A DNA stretch of 33,347 bases from positions 1 to 33,347 of the forward strand of contig DHPR01000017.1 in NCBI GenBank assembly GCA_002410925.1, given 5' to 3'. Below, in pieces: positions 16,331-24,849 of the stretch (the stretch's first letter is position 1; each line of letters starts with the position of its first letter). This DNA comes from UBA5359 sp002410925 [NCBI: bacterium UBP13_UBA5359] (GTDB taxonomy: Bacteria; UBP13; UBA5359). Position numbers and translations under genes: made by a program. Under the pieces are notes generated by a model. It was given only the letters and a program-made list of their open reading frames with translations. It was not told the DNA's origin and made no database searches.

Positions 16331-17368
16331 TCAATCCGCTGTGCCGATACGCCTGATCATACGGCTCAAGTTATCGGCCGTAAAACAGACTTTTTCTATG
16401 ATATCCACATAATCCATCCTGGTAGGTCCGACAATGCTTATACTGCCGGCCAGGTCATCATCAATATAATATTTGGCCGTCACAATACTACATGCGCTAA
16501 GAACATCATGCCTGTTCTCATGTCCGATGGTGACATTAATAGATGTGTCGCTATCCTGACATAGCAGATCGGAGAGCGCCAAATCTCCCTCCAAAACGGC
16601 AATAATGCCCCTGAGCGCCTGGATATCCTGGAATTCCGGCTGGGAAATTATATTAGATACGCCTTCCATATAAATACGTTCATGGCTTCTATCATCCAGG
16701 ATATGTTGCACCAGACTGAAAATTTCATCAAAAAAGCGTTTATACGTCCGGACCTGATTAAGACGTTCGCCAAGAAGGCGTTGTCTGACAGTGGCCAGAC
16801 GCAAACCCTGCAAGCGCTCATTAATATACATACAGATATGTCTGAGCTCCAGCGGATCTGCAATAAACGGCACATCGATAACTCTGTTTTCCACCAGGCC
16901 CGCGCTTGTAACAAGAACCATCAATACCTTCGATGTACTTAAAGGAACCATTTCTATGCAGCGCAGTACGCTGTTATCAAGGCTGGGGGCAACCACCAGT
17001 GAGGCTAACCCCGTTACCAGGCTCATAACCCGAGTTGTTTCCTGCAAAAGTCCTTCTATCTCGTGATTGACGGATTCATATTCCAACCTGATGCACTTCT
17101 GCTCAGCCTCCGTTAGCATCCTGATTCTTATCAGTGTATCGACATAAAACCTATAGCCTTGATCAGTAGGCACACGTCCGGCCGAAGTATGAGGCTGCGA
17201 CAGATAACCGTACTCCTCCAGCTCAGCCATATCATTTCTGATTGTGGCTGAACTCACACCCAGATTATACTTCTCAACCACAGCCTTGGAACCTACCGGC
17301 ACGGCGGTGGCAATATATTCATGTATTACAGCCTGCAAGACCGCCTCTTTTCTAGGCGTCAATACCAT
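16331..17368 (-). CDS. hrcA: Heat-inducible transcription repressor HrcA
   Basis: This is a 345-residue repressor that binds CIRCE operators, with activity that depends on GroE in characterised species. The winged-helix domain opens MVLTPRKEAVLQAVIHEYI and contains VPVGSKAVVEKY and SSATIRNDMAELEEYGYL. The GAF-like and dimerisation parts follow, with ISIVGPTRMDYVDIIEKV near the C-terminus. The frame is open to 17398, but that start lies inside the CIRCE element. ATG 17368 is placed 10 nt after GGAGG and gives the family's normal N-terminus. It is the first gene of the operon, so it regulates itself together with grpE-dnaK-dnaJ and the genes that follow. Confidence 0.96.
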   Translation of the reverse strand: MVLTPRKEAVLQAVIHEYIATAVPVGSKAVVEKYNLGVSSATIRNDMAELEEYGYLSQPHTSAGRVPTDQGYRFYVDTLIRIRMLTEAEQKCIRLEYESVNHEIEGLLQETTRVMSLVTGLASLVVAPSLDNSVLRCIEMVPLSTSKVLMVLVTSAGLVENRVIDVPFIADPLELRHICMYINERLQGLRLATVRQRLLGERLNQVRTYKRFFDEIFSLVQHILDDRSHERIYMEGVSNIISQPEFQDIQALRGIIAVLEGDLALSDLLCQDSDTSINVTIGHENRHDVLSACSIVTAKYYIDDDLAGSISIVGPTRMDYVDIIEKVCFTADNLSRMIRRIGTAD

Positions 17369-17387
17369 TGCAATACAACCTCCCGCA

Positions 17388-17414
17388 TTAGCACTCATTA
17401 TGATAGAGTGCTAA
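17388..17414. promoter_or_regulatory. CIRCE operator (HrcA binding site), perfect
   Basis: TTAGCACTC, a 9-nt spacer, then GAGTGCTAA match the CIRCE consensus at all 18 arm positions. It lies between the promoter and the hrcA Shine-Dalgarno sequence, so HrcA would occlude initiation. I saw no second copy in the window, including upstream of hsp20. Confidence 0.97.
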
Positions 17415-17423
17415 TACAGTTTA

Positions 17424-17452
17424 AAAATATCATCTGCCGCTCTGCATGTCAA
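17424..17452 (-). promoter_or_regulatory. Vegetative-type promoter of the hrcA-dnaK operon
   Basis: On the minus strand, a perfect -35 TTGACA (17447-17452) and a -10 TATTTT (17424-17429) are separated by 17 nt. The CIRCE element starts 10 nt downstream and therefore spans the start site. The -35 box lies 30 nt after the hemW stop, which separates the two transcription units. Confidence 0.75.
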
Positions 17453-17481
17453 GAGGACACGCATATCTTAAAAATAGAGCG

Positions 17482-18621
17482 TCAACACATAAGCCGTATA
17501 ATAATCCGGTTTGCCACAAGAAAGCCCTTGTCGGTCAGCTTAAAACCATCTGTCGTCATAATCAGAAAACCCTCCTTTTCCAGCGCGTTGCAAGCCTCTT
17601 CATATACATCAAAGAGATTCTCACCGAAAAGATGCTGATACTCAACGGCTGATGCACCGGCTGCGGTCCTTAACGCCAGCATTATGTACTCATTCATGAG
17701 CGTCTGGCGATCCAGGTTCTCCGTTTCATATAGAGCTTCGCTGAATAAGGATAATGACGATTCGATATATTCTTCCTGACAATCCGTGTTTTTCCAGCGC
17801 TGCGCTCCTATTCTGGAACAGGCAGATACACCTATGCCCAGATACTCGCCGCTGCGCCAGTAATTGATATTATGCTTACCTTCACGGCCGCAATGAGCGA
17901 AATTGGATATCTCATAACGCTCCAGCCCTTCTGCCCCCAGCATATCGCAGGCCAAAAGATAGAGATCAGCCCTGCGGTCATCATCCTGCAATTTTACCTC
18001 TCCCGCTTCCAGAGCATCCATCAGCGGTGTGCCCGGTTCGGGAGTCAGGTCGTAAAGAGAGAGATGCTGCGGCTCATACTGCAGCGCTGTATGCAATGTT
18101 CTTTCCCAACCGGCGATATCCTGGCCGGGCAATCCAAACATCAGATCAAGGCTGAGATTATCTATGCCGGCCTCTCTTGCAATTCCAATTGCATTGCCGA
18201 TATCACGGCTATTATGAGATCTGCCAAGAAAGATAAGCTCCTCATCTTCAAAGGATTGCGCACCCAGGCTTAAACGATTGATACCGGCTTCTTTTAAGAA
18301 TACGGCCTTCTCCAAAGTCAGGGTGCCCGGATTGGCCTCGATGGTAATCTCGCTTAAGCTCTCAAGCGCCATTCTTTTATCAAGCAGACCGACTAATTCC
18401 TCCAATAGAGATAAAGAAAGGACGGTAGGTGTTCCCCCGCCGATATAGAGCGTATCAGCAGTATCAGCATTGGATACTTCATCTGCTCTCAGGCCGAGCT
18501 CACAATCTACCGCCTTGATATACTCCCGAGCAGCCTGCTTGTCAAAGGGTGAGGAGATAAAGCTGCAGTATCTGCACTTGCCGGGACAGAATGGAATATG
18601 CAGATAGATTCCGATAGGCAG
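17482..18621 (-). CDS. hemW: HemW-type radical SAM protein (heme chaperone family), probable CTG start
   Basis: This is a 379-residue protein of the HemN/HemW family. HemW binds heme and is thought to deliver it to heme enzymes. The radical-SAM triad is Cys12, Cys16 and Cys19 in HIPFCPGKCRYCSF. Phe follows where true coproporphyrinogen oxidase HemN has a fourth Cys, which favours HemW. Further motifs are LYIGGGTPTVL, EANPGTLT, RLSLGAQSF and YEISNFA. No ATG, GTG or TTG lies between the upstream in-frame stop (18625-18627) and this core. The first plausible initiator is CTG at 18619-18621, 8 nt after AAGGAGG. That stop is the rpsA stop, so the two genes share a frame. Beginning at 18405, the next usual start codon, would delete the iron-sulfur site. 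Confidence 0.88.
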   Translation of the reverse strand: MPIGIYLHIPFCPGKCRYCSFISSPFDKQAAREYIKAVDCELGLRADEVSNADTADTLYIGGGTPTVLSLSLLEELVGLLDKRMALESLSEITIEANPGTLTLEKAVFLKEAGINRLSLGAQSFEDEELIFLGRSHNSRDIGNAIGIAREAGIDNLSLDLMFGLPGQDIAGWERTLHTALQYEPQHLSLYDLTPEPGTPLMDALEAGEVKLQDDDRRADLYLLACDMLGAEGLERYEISNFAHCGREGKHNINYWRSGEYLGIGVSACSRIGAQRWKNTDCQEEYIESSLSLFSEALYETENLDRQTLMNEYIMLALRTAAGASAVEYQHLFGENLFDVYEEACNALEKEGFLIMTTDGFKLTDKGFLVANRIIIRLMC

Positions 18622-18624
18622 AGC

Positions 18625-19785
18625 TTATTCCTCCTTAAATTCGCTCAGCAGATCACCGAAGAGATCACCCAATGTCGGATTATCCCCGGCTGTCTGATCC
18701 TTCATATATGTTTTCATCTCGGCCTTTTCCTGGTCGCCCGCTACCTGCTTAAGGCTGAGAGATATACGCCTGTTCTTATAGCTTGCGCTTAGAACCTTCA
18801 GGACAATTTTCTGTCCCGATTTAACAACATCCTCTGCCTTTTCGATCCTCTGGTACGACAACTCGGACATTGGAACAAGGCCCTCCACGCCATCGTCAGT
18901 CAATCGGGCAAAAGCACCAAAGCCGGTAACTCTGGTTATGGTTGCCTCAACCAGGGCTCCAGGCTTGAAATTTCGCTCTACATCTTCCCACGGATCGCGT
19001 AACACCTGCTTCAGGCTCAGAGATATCTTACCGCTCTCCTTATCAACCTTCTGAACGCCGACCTCTATTTCGTCATCAACCTTGACCACATCACGAGGAT
19101 GCTTTATTCTGGTCCATGACATATCTGAAACGTGCAGCAATCCATCTACTCCGCCCACATCAACAAAAGCCCCGAAATCCGTCAGCCGCCGGACGATCCC
19201 TTTGATAACAGTTCCTTCCTGCAGGGAATCGATAGCCTGACGACGTTTCTCTTCTGCTTCCTCCATCAGAATCCGGCGACGAGATACTATAACCTTTCGC
19301 TTGGCCGAATCGACCTCTATTATTCTGACCATGGTGCAATTGCCTACCATGGATGATGTATCCTCTCCGCGACGCAATGTCGCCTGCGAGGCCGGCATAA
19401 AGGATTCAATGCCCTCGATCTCTCCCAGCAGACCACCCTTAACGGATTTGGTTATCCGTATTTCCACATTTTCATTGCGCTCATACATTTCATTAATTTT
19501 GCGCCATAATGAGGCGACAGCAGCTTTCTTCTGTGACAGAACTGGCTGCCCCTCCTCACTATCGCTCTTCAGCACCACAGCCTCCAGCTCCTGCCCTTCG
19601 CTGAACACATCCTCCATACGGCTGCCCGCAGGAATGTGCAGCTGATTCGCAGGCACAATCGCTTCGGCCTTGATTCCAATATCCAACAGCAAACCGTCGT
19701 TATCAATACTTACAATAGTACCGGTTACCAAATCACCCTCTTTCACAGTCTTAAATTCGGTCATCTCCATAGTAACTTCTGACAT
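18625..19785 (-). CDS. rpsA: 30S ribosomal protein S1 homologue with four S1 domains
   Basis: This 386-residue protein has four OB-fold S1 repeats: GDLVTGTIVSIDNDGLLLDIG (domain 1), the divergent domain 2 around SVKGGLLGEIEGIESFMPASQ, domain 3 with RRLTDFGAFVDVGGVDGLLHVS, and domain 4 with TRVTGFGAFARLTDDGVEGLVP. Both later repeats close with ISLSLKQV. Four domains is the short monoderm-type form rather than the six of proteobacterial S1. It helps mRNA binding at initiation. The acidic C-terminus carries the AAGGAGG that serves hemW. ATG 19785 has AAAGGGAG upstream. It lies 78 nt after polA with no clear promoter of its own between. Confidence 0.93.
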   Translation of the reverse strand: MSEVTMEMTEFKTVKEGDLVTGTIVSIDNDGLLLDIGIKAEAIVPANQLHIPAGSRMEDVFSEGQELEAVVLKSDSEEGQPVLSQKKAAVASLWRKINEMYERNENVEIRITKSVKGGLLGEIEGIESFMPASQATLRRGEDTSSMVGNCTMVRIIEVDSAKRKVIVSRRRILMEEAEEKRRQAIDSLQEGTVIKGIVRRLTDFGAFVDVGGVDGLLHVSDMSWTRIKHPRDVVKVDDEIEVGVQKVDKESGKISLSLKQVLRDPWEDVERNFKPGALVEATITRVTGFGAFARLTDDGVEGLVPMSELSYQRIEKAEDVVKSGQKIVLKVLSASYKNRRISLSLKQVAGDQEKAEMKTYMKDQTAGDNPTLGDLFGDLLSEFKEE

Positions 19786-19863
19786 CTCTCAAGCTCCCTT
19801 TCATTAATCGGCTTTTTAGCCTTTAAACAATTTATATTCAGGCCTCTCGCCTCCTGATACTCA

Positions 19864-22665
19864 TTACCCATTACTCCATCCCTGCTTGGATTGCGGCTTC
19901 ATATCCTGCCAGTTGGAGCCTGTTTCCAGCTCTACCTCCAAAGGCACGCTCAATGCCACAGCCCCCTCCATCATTTTCCGGACAAGAGCTTCCATTTCAG
20001 CCGCTTCATCCTGCGATACTTCGAACAGCAGCTCATCATGTATTTGCAGAATCATCCTTGATTTTAGCCCGCGTCTCTTCATCTCGCTGAAGATATTATT
20101 CATGGCTATCTTGATAATGTCGGCGGCAGTGCCCTGCAAAGGAGTATTAGTCGCCGCCCTCTCCGCCGCCGCACGCAGCATAGGGTTACGGCTGTGGATA
20201 TCCCCTATCTCTCTCAAGCGCCCCAGCAGAGTTCTCACATAGCCTTCCTGTTTAGCCTCCATTACTATCTTCTGCATATATCCCTTTACGGAAGGGAAGC
20301 GGTCGAAATATCTTTGCATCAGCCCTTCAGCCTCTTTCACGGATATACCCAGATCCCTGGCCAGGCGCTGCTCCCCCATGCCGTAAAGAAGACCAAAATT
20401 CACCGTTTTGGCCACTCGCCTCATATCAAGGGTTACCTTCTCATGAGCTACTCCGTATATATCGGCCGCAGTATGAGTGTGTATATCCTCACCTGACCTG
20501 AATGCCTTTATCAAGCCCTGATCCTGAGACAGATGCGCCAAGACTCTCAGCTCTATCTGCGAATAATCCGCCTTTAGCAGAGAATAACCTTTAGCTGCTA
20601 AAAAAGCCCGCCTTATTTTGCGTCCCCAATCACCCTTTACAGGTATATTCTGAAGATTCGGATCGCTGCTGCTCAATCTACCGGTAGCGGTGGCGGTATT
20701 ATTAAATGAAGTATGAACCCGTCCGGTCTCACCATTCACGATTTTGGGCAAAGCATCAACATAGGTGGATTTCAGCTTCGTTAGTTCACGATATTCCAAA
20801 ATACCGCCTATTATTGGATGCTCCGAAAGGCCCTCCAGCACATGTACATCGGTCGAATATCCGGTTTTCGTCTTTCTACCCGTCGGCAGCCCCAGCTTTT
20901 CAAATAAAATACGTTGCAACTGCTTGGGAGAGCCTATATTGAAACGCTCACCGGCCAGATCGAAGACAAGCTCTTCCAGGCTGGATATGCGCTTTCCCAT
21001 CTCCTCTGAAAGTTCCCGCAGGTACGGTAAATCAATAGCCACACCTTTGTATTCCATATCCGCCAGGAGATATATCAGCGGCATTTCCATATCGCGGTAA
21101 AGTTCCATCAGACCCAGCGCATCGAGATTGCGCAGCATAGGATCGATCATTTCCATAACGGCCTGCACCCTGCCGTTCATACAGCTTCCATAATTGCCAT
21201 ATTCTTCAGCAAGAGCTTCGCGTTTCAATTTATTGCCGGATAGATTTTCGCATTCGGGCAGCGCCTGGCTCAGCCACTCAGCCGCCAGGCCATCAAGTGT
21301 TCCGAGCTGCCGCGTAGGATTTATCAGATATGATGCCAGCATAACATCATGCTTGCAAGCGGCAGGAGAGATGCCGTAACGGCGCAAAACCACCAATTGA
21401 TCTTTAAGATTATAACCATATTTAGGTATAGCTGCATCTTCCAGCAACGGCCTGACAGCTTCCACAGCCTGGCGCGTATCTCCCCCGGGCAAGCCTGCGG
21501 GAATAAAATAAGCCTCTTTGCCTTCAGTGGCCAAAGCCACCCCCAGAAGATCGCAGGTCATGGCCGAACCTGCGCTCAGCAGAAGATCTATAGCCAGCCG
21601 TTTTGCCTTTCTCAGCCTATGCATCACCGGCGCCAGTTCTTCCAAAGTAAGAACAGATCTGCTCTGTGCAGGATGAATAAACAGGGTTTGCTGGTCGACA
21701 AGCCCTCCATCGCTTTTGCTGCCAACCACCTCTTCGGAATACTTATCTTTATCAGCCGGTAGAACCTCATCGGCATCCTGCTTCTTAAGCAAACGCTTTA
21801 CAAGGCTGTTAAAGCCCAGCCGCCTAAAGAGCGCAATCATCTCATCGCCTTGCGGCCGCAGAGCTATACCCTTTTCCAAATCAAAATCGAGAGGAACCTC
21901 TTTACAAATCAGTGAGAGGCGCTTGCTCAATTCCGCCTGTTCCTTATACTCCGTTAATAATCCCCTAATGCGCTCATTATCAACTTCCTGCAGATGGCTG
22001 TAAAGGTTCTCAATATGCCCAAATTTCTGTACCAAAGCCGTAGCCGTCTTTTGGCCTATCCCGGGAACGCCGGGGATATTATCCGACGGATCACCTTTTA
22101 GCGCCCGGTAATCATTCATCATCTCCGGCCCAAAACCGAAACGCTCCTTTACCTCCTGAACATCATAACGCTTGGTCTGGCTTATCCCTTTAGTGGTAAT
22201 AGCAACCTTCACATGCTCGGTTATCAGCTGCAAGGCATCCTGATCACCGGTTACTATGATAACTTCATAACCGGATTTTGCTCCCGCAACAGATAACGTT
22301 CCTATAATATCATCCGCTTCATATCCCGGCTCTTCCAGCGCAGGTATGCCAATAGTTTCAAGAACCTCTTGCACCAGCGGTATCTGGCTGATCAATTCAT
22401 CAGGTGTTCGCGGGCGATGAGCTTTATAGGCTTCGTATTCCTTATGGCGAAAGGTCTCTTTATCCTTATCGAAAGCAACCAGTACCTTCTGCGGCCGCTC
22501 CTCATCCAGCAGACGCAAAAGCATGGTAGTGAAGCCGTAAACGGCATTTATGGGCACACCTGCCGGCGTACTGAGTTCAGGAAGAGCAAAGAAAGCCCTG
22601 TAGACAAGACTGTTACCGTCTATAAGAATCAGCTTGGGTCTGTCGATGTGGTCATTAACTCTCAT
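19864..22665 (-). CDS. polA: DNA polymerase I
   Basis: This is a full-length Pol I of about 933 residues used in Okazaki-fragment processing and repair. The 5' nuclease domain (about 1-300) has LILIDGNSLVYRAFFALP, EADDIIGTL and the H3TH segment DNIPGVPGIGQKTA. The middle domain corresponds to the 3'-5' exonuclease, but its acidic residues are largely lost (AIDLLLS instead of DTET; NLKDQ instead of NLKYD). Proofreading is therefore probably absent. The polymerase domain is intact: motif A LLKADYSQIELRVLAHLS, O-helix RRVAKTVNFGLLYGMG, and motif C LQIHDELLFE. The frame is open to a GTG at 22683. ATG 22665 is preferred because the only visible promoter would start transcription at about 22683. 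Confidence 0.95.
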   Translation of the reverse strand: MRVNDHIDRPKLILIDGNSLVYRAFFALPELSTPAGVPINAVYGFTTMLLRLLDEERPQKVLVAFDKDKETFRHKEYEAYKAHRPRTPDELISQIPLVQEVLETIGIPALEEPGYEADDIIGTLSVAGAKSGYEVIIVTGDQDALQLITEHVKVAITTKGISQTKRYDVQEVKERFGFGPEMMNDYRALKGDPSDNIPGVPGIGQKTATALVQKFGHIENLYSHLQEVDNERIRGLLTEYKEQAELSKRLSLICKEVPLDFDLEKGIALRPQGDEMIALFRRLGFNSLVKRLLKKQDADEVLPADKDKYSEEVVGSKSDGGLVDQQTLFIHPAQSRSVLTLEELAPVMHRLRKAKRLAIDLLLSAGSAMTCDLLGVALATEGKEAYFIPAGLPGGDTRQAVEAVRPLLEDAAIPKYGYNLKDQLVVLRRYGISPAACKHDVMLASYLINPTRQLGTLDGLAAEWLSQALPECENLSGNKLKREALAEEYGNYGSCMNGRVQAVMEMIDPMLRNLDALGLMELYRDMEMPLIYLLADMEYKGVAIDLPYLRELSEEMGKRISSLEELVFDLAGERFNIGSPKQLQRILFEKLGLPTGRKTKTGYSTDVHVLEGLSEHPIIGGILEYRELTKLKSTYVDALPKIVNGETGRVHTSFNNTATATGRLSSSDPNLQNIPVKGDWGRKIRRAFLAAKGYSLLKADYSQIELRVLAHLSQDQGLIKAFRSGEDIHTHTAADIYGVAHEKVTLDMRRVAKTVNFGLLYGMGEQRLARDLGISVKEAEGLMQRYFDRFPSVKGYMQKIVMEAKQEGYVRTLLGRLREIGDIHSRNPMLRAAAERAATNTPLQGTAADIIKIAMNNIFSEMKRRGLKSRMILQIHDELLFEVSQDEAAEMEALVRKMMEGAVALSVPLEVELETGSNWQDMKPQSKQGWSNG

Positions 22666-22689
22666 GTCGTCTGAAAAACACACTTGCTT

Positions 22690-22718
22690 ATTTTAGCATA
22701 AACTTTGATATGTGCCTA
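22690..22718 (-). promoter_or_regulatory. Possible polA promoter (extended -10)
   Basis: TGC-TAAAAT (-10 at 22690-22695) forms an extended -10 on the minus strand, with a weak -35 TAGGCA (22713-22718) at 17 nt. The start would be near 22683. The -35 overlaps one arm of the imperfect inverted repeat at 22714-22766. Confidence 0.35.
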
Positions 22719-22766
22719 CCCCATTAATTTATGGGCCAGGAGTTTATATGTTTATGGGGGTCAGGC
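22714..22766. repeat. Imperfect inverted repeat between the GH20 gene and polA
   Basis: The arm GCCTACCCCAT (22714-22724) pairs with ATGGGGGTCAGGC (22754-22766), with two single-base bulges, around a 29-nt loop. It begins immediately after the GH20 stop codon. It could form the operon's terminator stem, though no U-tract follows, or be a small dispersed repeat element. Confidence 0.4.
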
Positions 22767-22767
22767 C

Positions 22768-24849
22768 CTAAGCTCCAATCTCCAAGGATTGTCCGTATTG
22801 CTCAAGCTTCCTTACGGCTATGAAGTATTCAATCTGTGAGATGTACTCCTTGAGCTTCTCATCCGGCTCCCCAAAGACACGATCTATGATATCCTCTATA
22901 TCATCTGCAATAACCGTTTCAGAGTAGTGATTTCTTATATCTACCTTGAGCAGCTCGATCTTCTTTCTTACACTCCTGATTCTATCAACCATGGCTGTCA
23001 ATGCTGCCAAAGAGAGGCCGGCCACATCCCTGCTTTCAAAACTGCATGAGAGAATGCCTTTATTACCGGTCGTTTTGTCCTTTCTCCACCGGCTCTTATC
23101 CATGCATCCGATTATACTCTCATCTATCTCACTGCCCAGCCTGATGGCTTCAATAAAGAGCAATCTCATTTTGCCGGCCAAAGAGAGTAGATTATAGTTA
23201 CCCTTATTCCTGCTGATCAGCGGCTCAACCCGGTTTAACAGTGCTAAGGCATTCTCTGTTCTATGCTTCATTTCCGCTGTATTCCAAGGCTGGATATTTC
23301 CTCCCAACAGGTACATGGCTTGGGTCAGCGCTTCCATGTCAACGCCGTAGAAGCGCCGTCTGAATTTACATTCAAAATCTGCCCGGGTCTCTTCAGGCGT
23401 CCAAGCAAATTCTGCTGTGGCTGCCACACCGTGCCAAGTAGTTTCCAACGGTCCTCCTGCTTCCGGCCATGAAGTTGCTATAGTGCCCAAAGCCCGATTG
23501 GCCGCAGCACTGACGGCAAAGCCTCGTATGTTCGGTATGGTAATTCTATCATCAACGTTAATCAATCCGGAAGGGCCAGGCCTTTTTGCTGAACCGCAGA
23601 TGACCTGCAAGCCGTGGTCTTGATAAAAGCGCAAATAAGGAAAGGGGCGGTTGACATACGGGAATCCATCCTTTCCCCAATAATCTTTAAAGGTATCGAT
23701 GATATGGGGTGGAATGTTTTCCAGCGCTTCCCGCCCGAACCACGCCCTGTTCTCCCACTTGACGAAGGGCACGCTCTCCGTATCACCGCTGATATAATCC
23801 CAATACATGACCGTTATGTCTTTGTCGAGGCTGTCAATGGCTTCAGGAAACCAAGCCAACTGATCATCCCAGATTATCGGCTTTTTACCTCTATCCTTGA
23901 TATAGCCGGCGGCTTTATTGGCGGCCTCAATGAAGAACCTTGACTTCCCATAGCGTTCTACCCCCTCATAGCAGGTAGGACAAATGCCCAGATGATAAGT
24001 TTCATCGCCGCCGATATGGAAGTACTTCGAATCTTTATGAGTAGCCATTACCTCAGAAGCCAGATCCGTAAAGAGTTCGAAAGACTGCTCATGACTAGGA
24101 CAGAACTGGTAAGGATCGAGGGGGTTCTCCCTCAAATGAGAGTATCCTTCGTGCTTAAGTATATATTTCACGTGAGCAAACCACTGCACCAGAGGTATTA
24201 TTTCAAGATGGCGCTTTTGTGCCTCGTTGACCAGTTCCCCTATCTCTTCCTCGGTCAGCGCATCCTTATGTCTTATGGCCGGATGAGATTTATAAGGATA
24301 CTTATCTTCATATTCAAGAAGGATGGTGTTTATCTTATATCTGCTTATCTGCTTTATAAAGGATTTTAAGTAAACAAAGGTCGGTGTCTGGCAGGCGAGC
24401 ATAAGATGGACTCCCCTCATCTGCAACACCGGCCAGTCGCGTATCTCCAGGCATGGCAGATCGGGACTATTCTCCATCAGTTGCAGCAACGTTTGCGTAC
24501 CCATAAAGATGCCCTGCCGGCTGGTGCTGGCAACTACAGCCGCTTTTTCGCTGACAAGCAGCATATAGCCCTCCGTACCAAGATCTTCCAAGGAAGCTTT
24601 CTCCGGCAGTTTCAAGGCCTTTACATCGCCGAGAGCCAGTATTTCGTACGGCAGCCCGATAACTTCGATATCCGGCTGGAAGTTATATTCCGGAATGCTG
24701 TTCGCATCTTTCAAAAATACTTTCGCTTCTTTTATTACGTTGGCGGTTGAAACAATAGCCGAACTGGAACTGGCCCTAAAAACTCCCTCCCGACACAGTA
24801 ATTCCTTGGGTTGAGGAATCAGGGCGAAGGTATTTTCAATATCGTACAT
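22768..24849 (-). CDS. Glycoside hydrolase family 20 beta-N-acetylhexosaminidase, cytoplasmic
   Basis: This is a 693-residue enzyme expected to remove terminal N-acetylglucosamine or N-acetylgalactosamine. Residues 1 to about 140 form the GH20b-type domain (IPQPKELLCREG, GYMLLV, GIFMGTQTLLQL). The barrel begins at MRGVHLML, and the catalytic pair is Asp282-Glu283 in FHIGGDETYH, the GH20 hallmark for substrate-assisted catalysis. Later barrel motifs include KPIIWDDQLAWFP, MYWDY and ATSWPEAGGPLETTW. The last roughly 200 residues are helical. No signal peptide is present, in contrast to the two upstream genes, so it probably acts on imported fragments. ATG 24849 overlaps the preceding stop by one base (TAATG). 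It is the last gene of the GntR-controlled operon. Confidence 0.88.
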   Translation of the reverse strand: MYDIENTFALIPQPKELLCREGVFRASSSSAIVSTANVIKEAKVFLKDANSIPEYNFQPDIEVIGLPYEILALGDVKALKLPEKASLEDLGTEGYMLLVSEKAAVVASTSRQGIFMGTQTLLQLMENSPDLPCLEIRDWPVLQMRGVHLMLACQTPTFVYLKSFIKQISRYKINTILLEYEDKYPYKSHPAIRHKDALTEEEIGELVNEAQKRHLEIIPLVQWFAHVKYILKHEGYSHLRENPLDPYQFCPSHEQSFELFTDLASEVMATHKDSKYFHIGGDETYHLGICPTCYEGVERYGKSRFFIEAANKAAGYIKDRGKKPIIWDDQLAWFPEAIDSLDKDITVMYWDYISGDTESVPFVKWENRAWFGREALENIPPHIIDTFKDYWGKDGFPYVNRPFPYLRFYQDHGLQVICGSAKRPGPSGLINVDDRITIPNIRGFAVSAAANRALGTIATSWPEAGGPLETTWHGVAATAEFAWTPEETRADFECKFRRRFYGVDMEALTQAMYLLGGNIQPWNTAEMKHRTENALALLNRVEPLISRNKGNYNLLSLAGKMRLLFIEAIRLGSEIDESIIGCMDKSRWRKDKTTGNKGILSCSFESRDVAGLSLAALTAMVDRIRSVRKKIELLKVDIRNHYSETVIADDIEDIIDRVFGEPDEKLKEYISQIEYFIAVRKLEQYGQSLEIGA

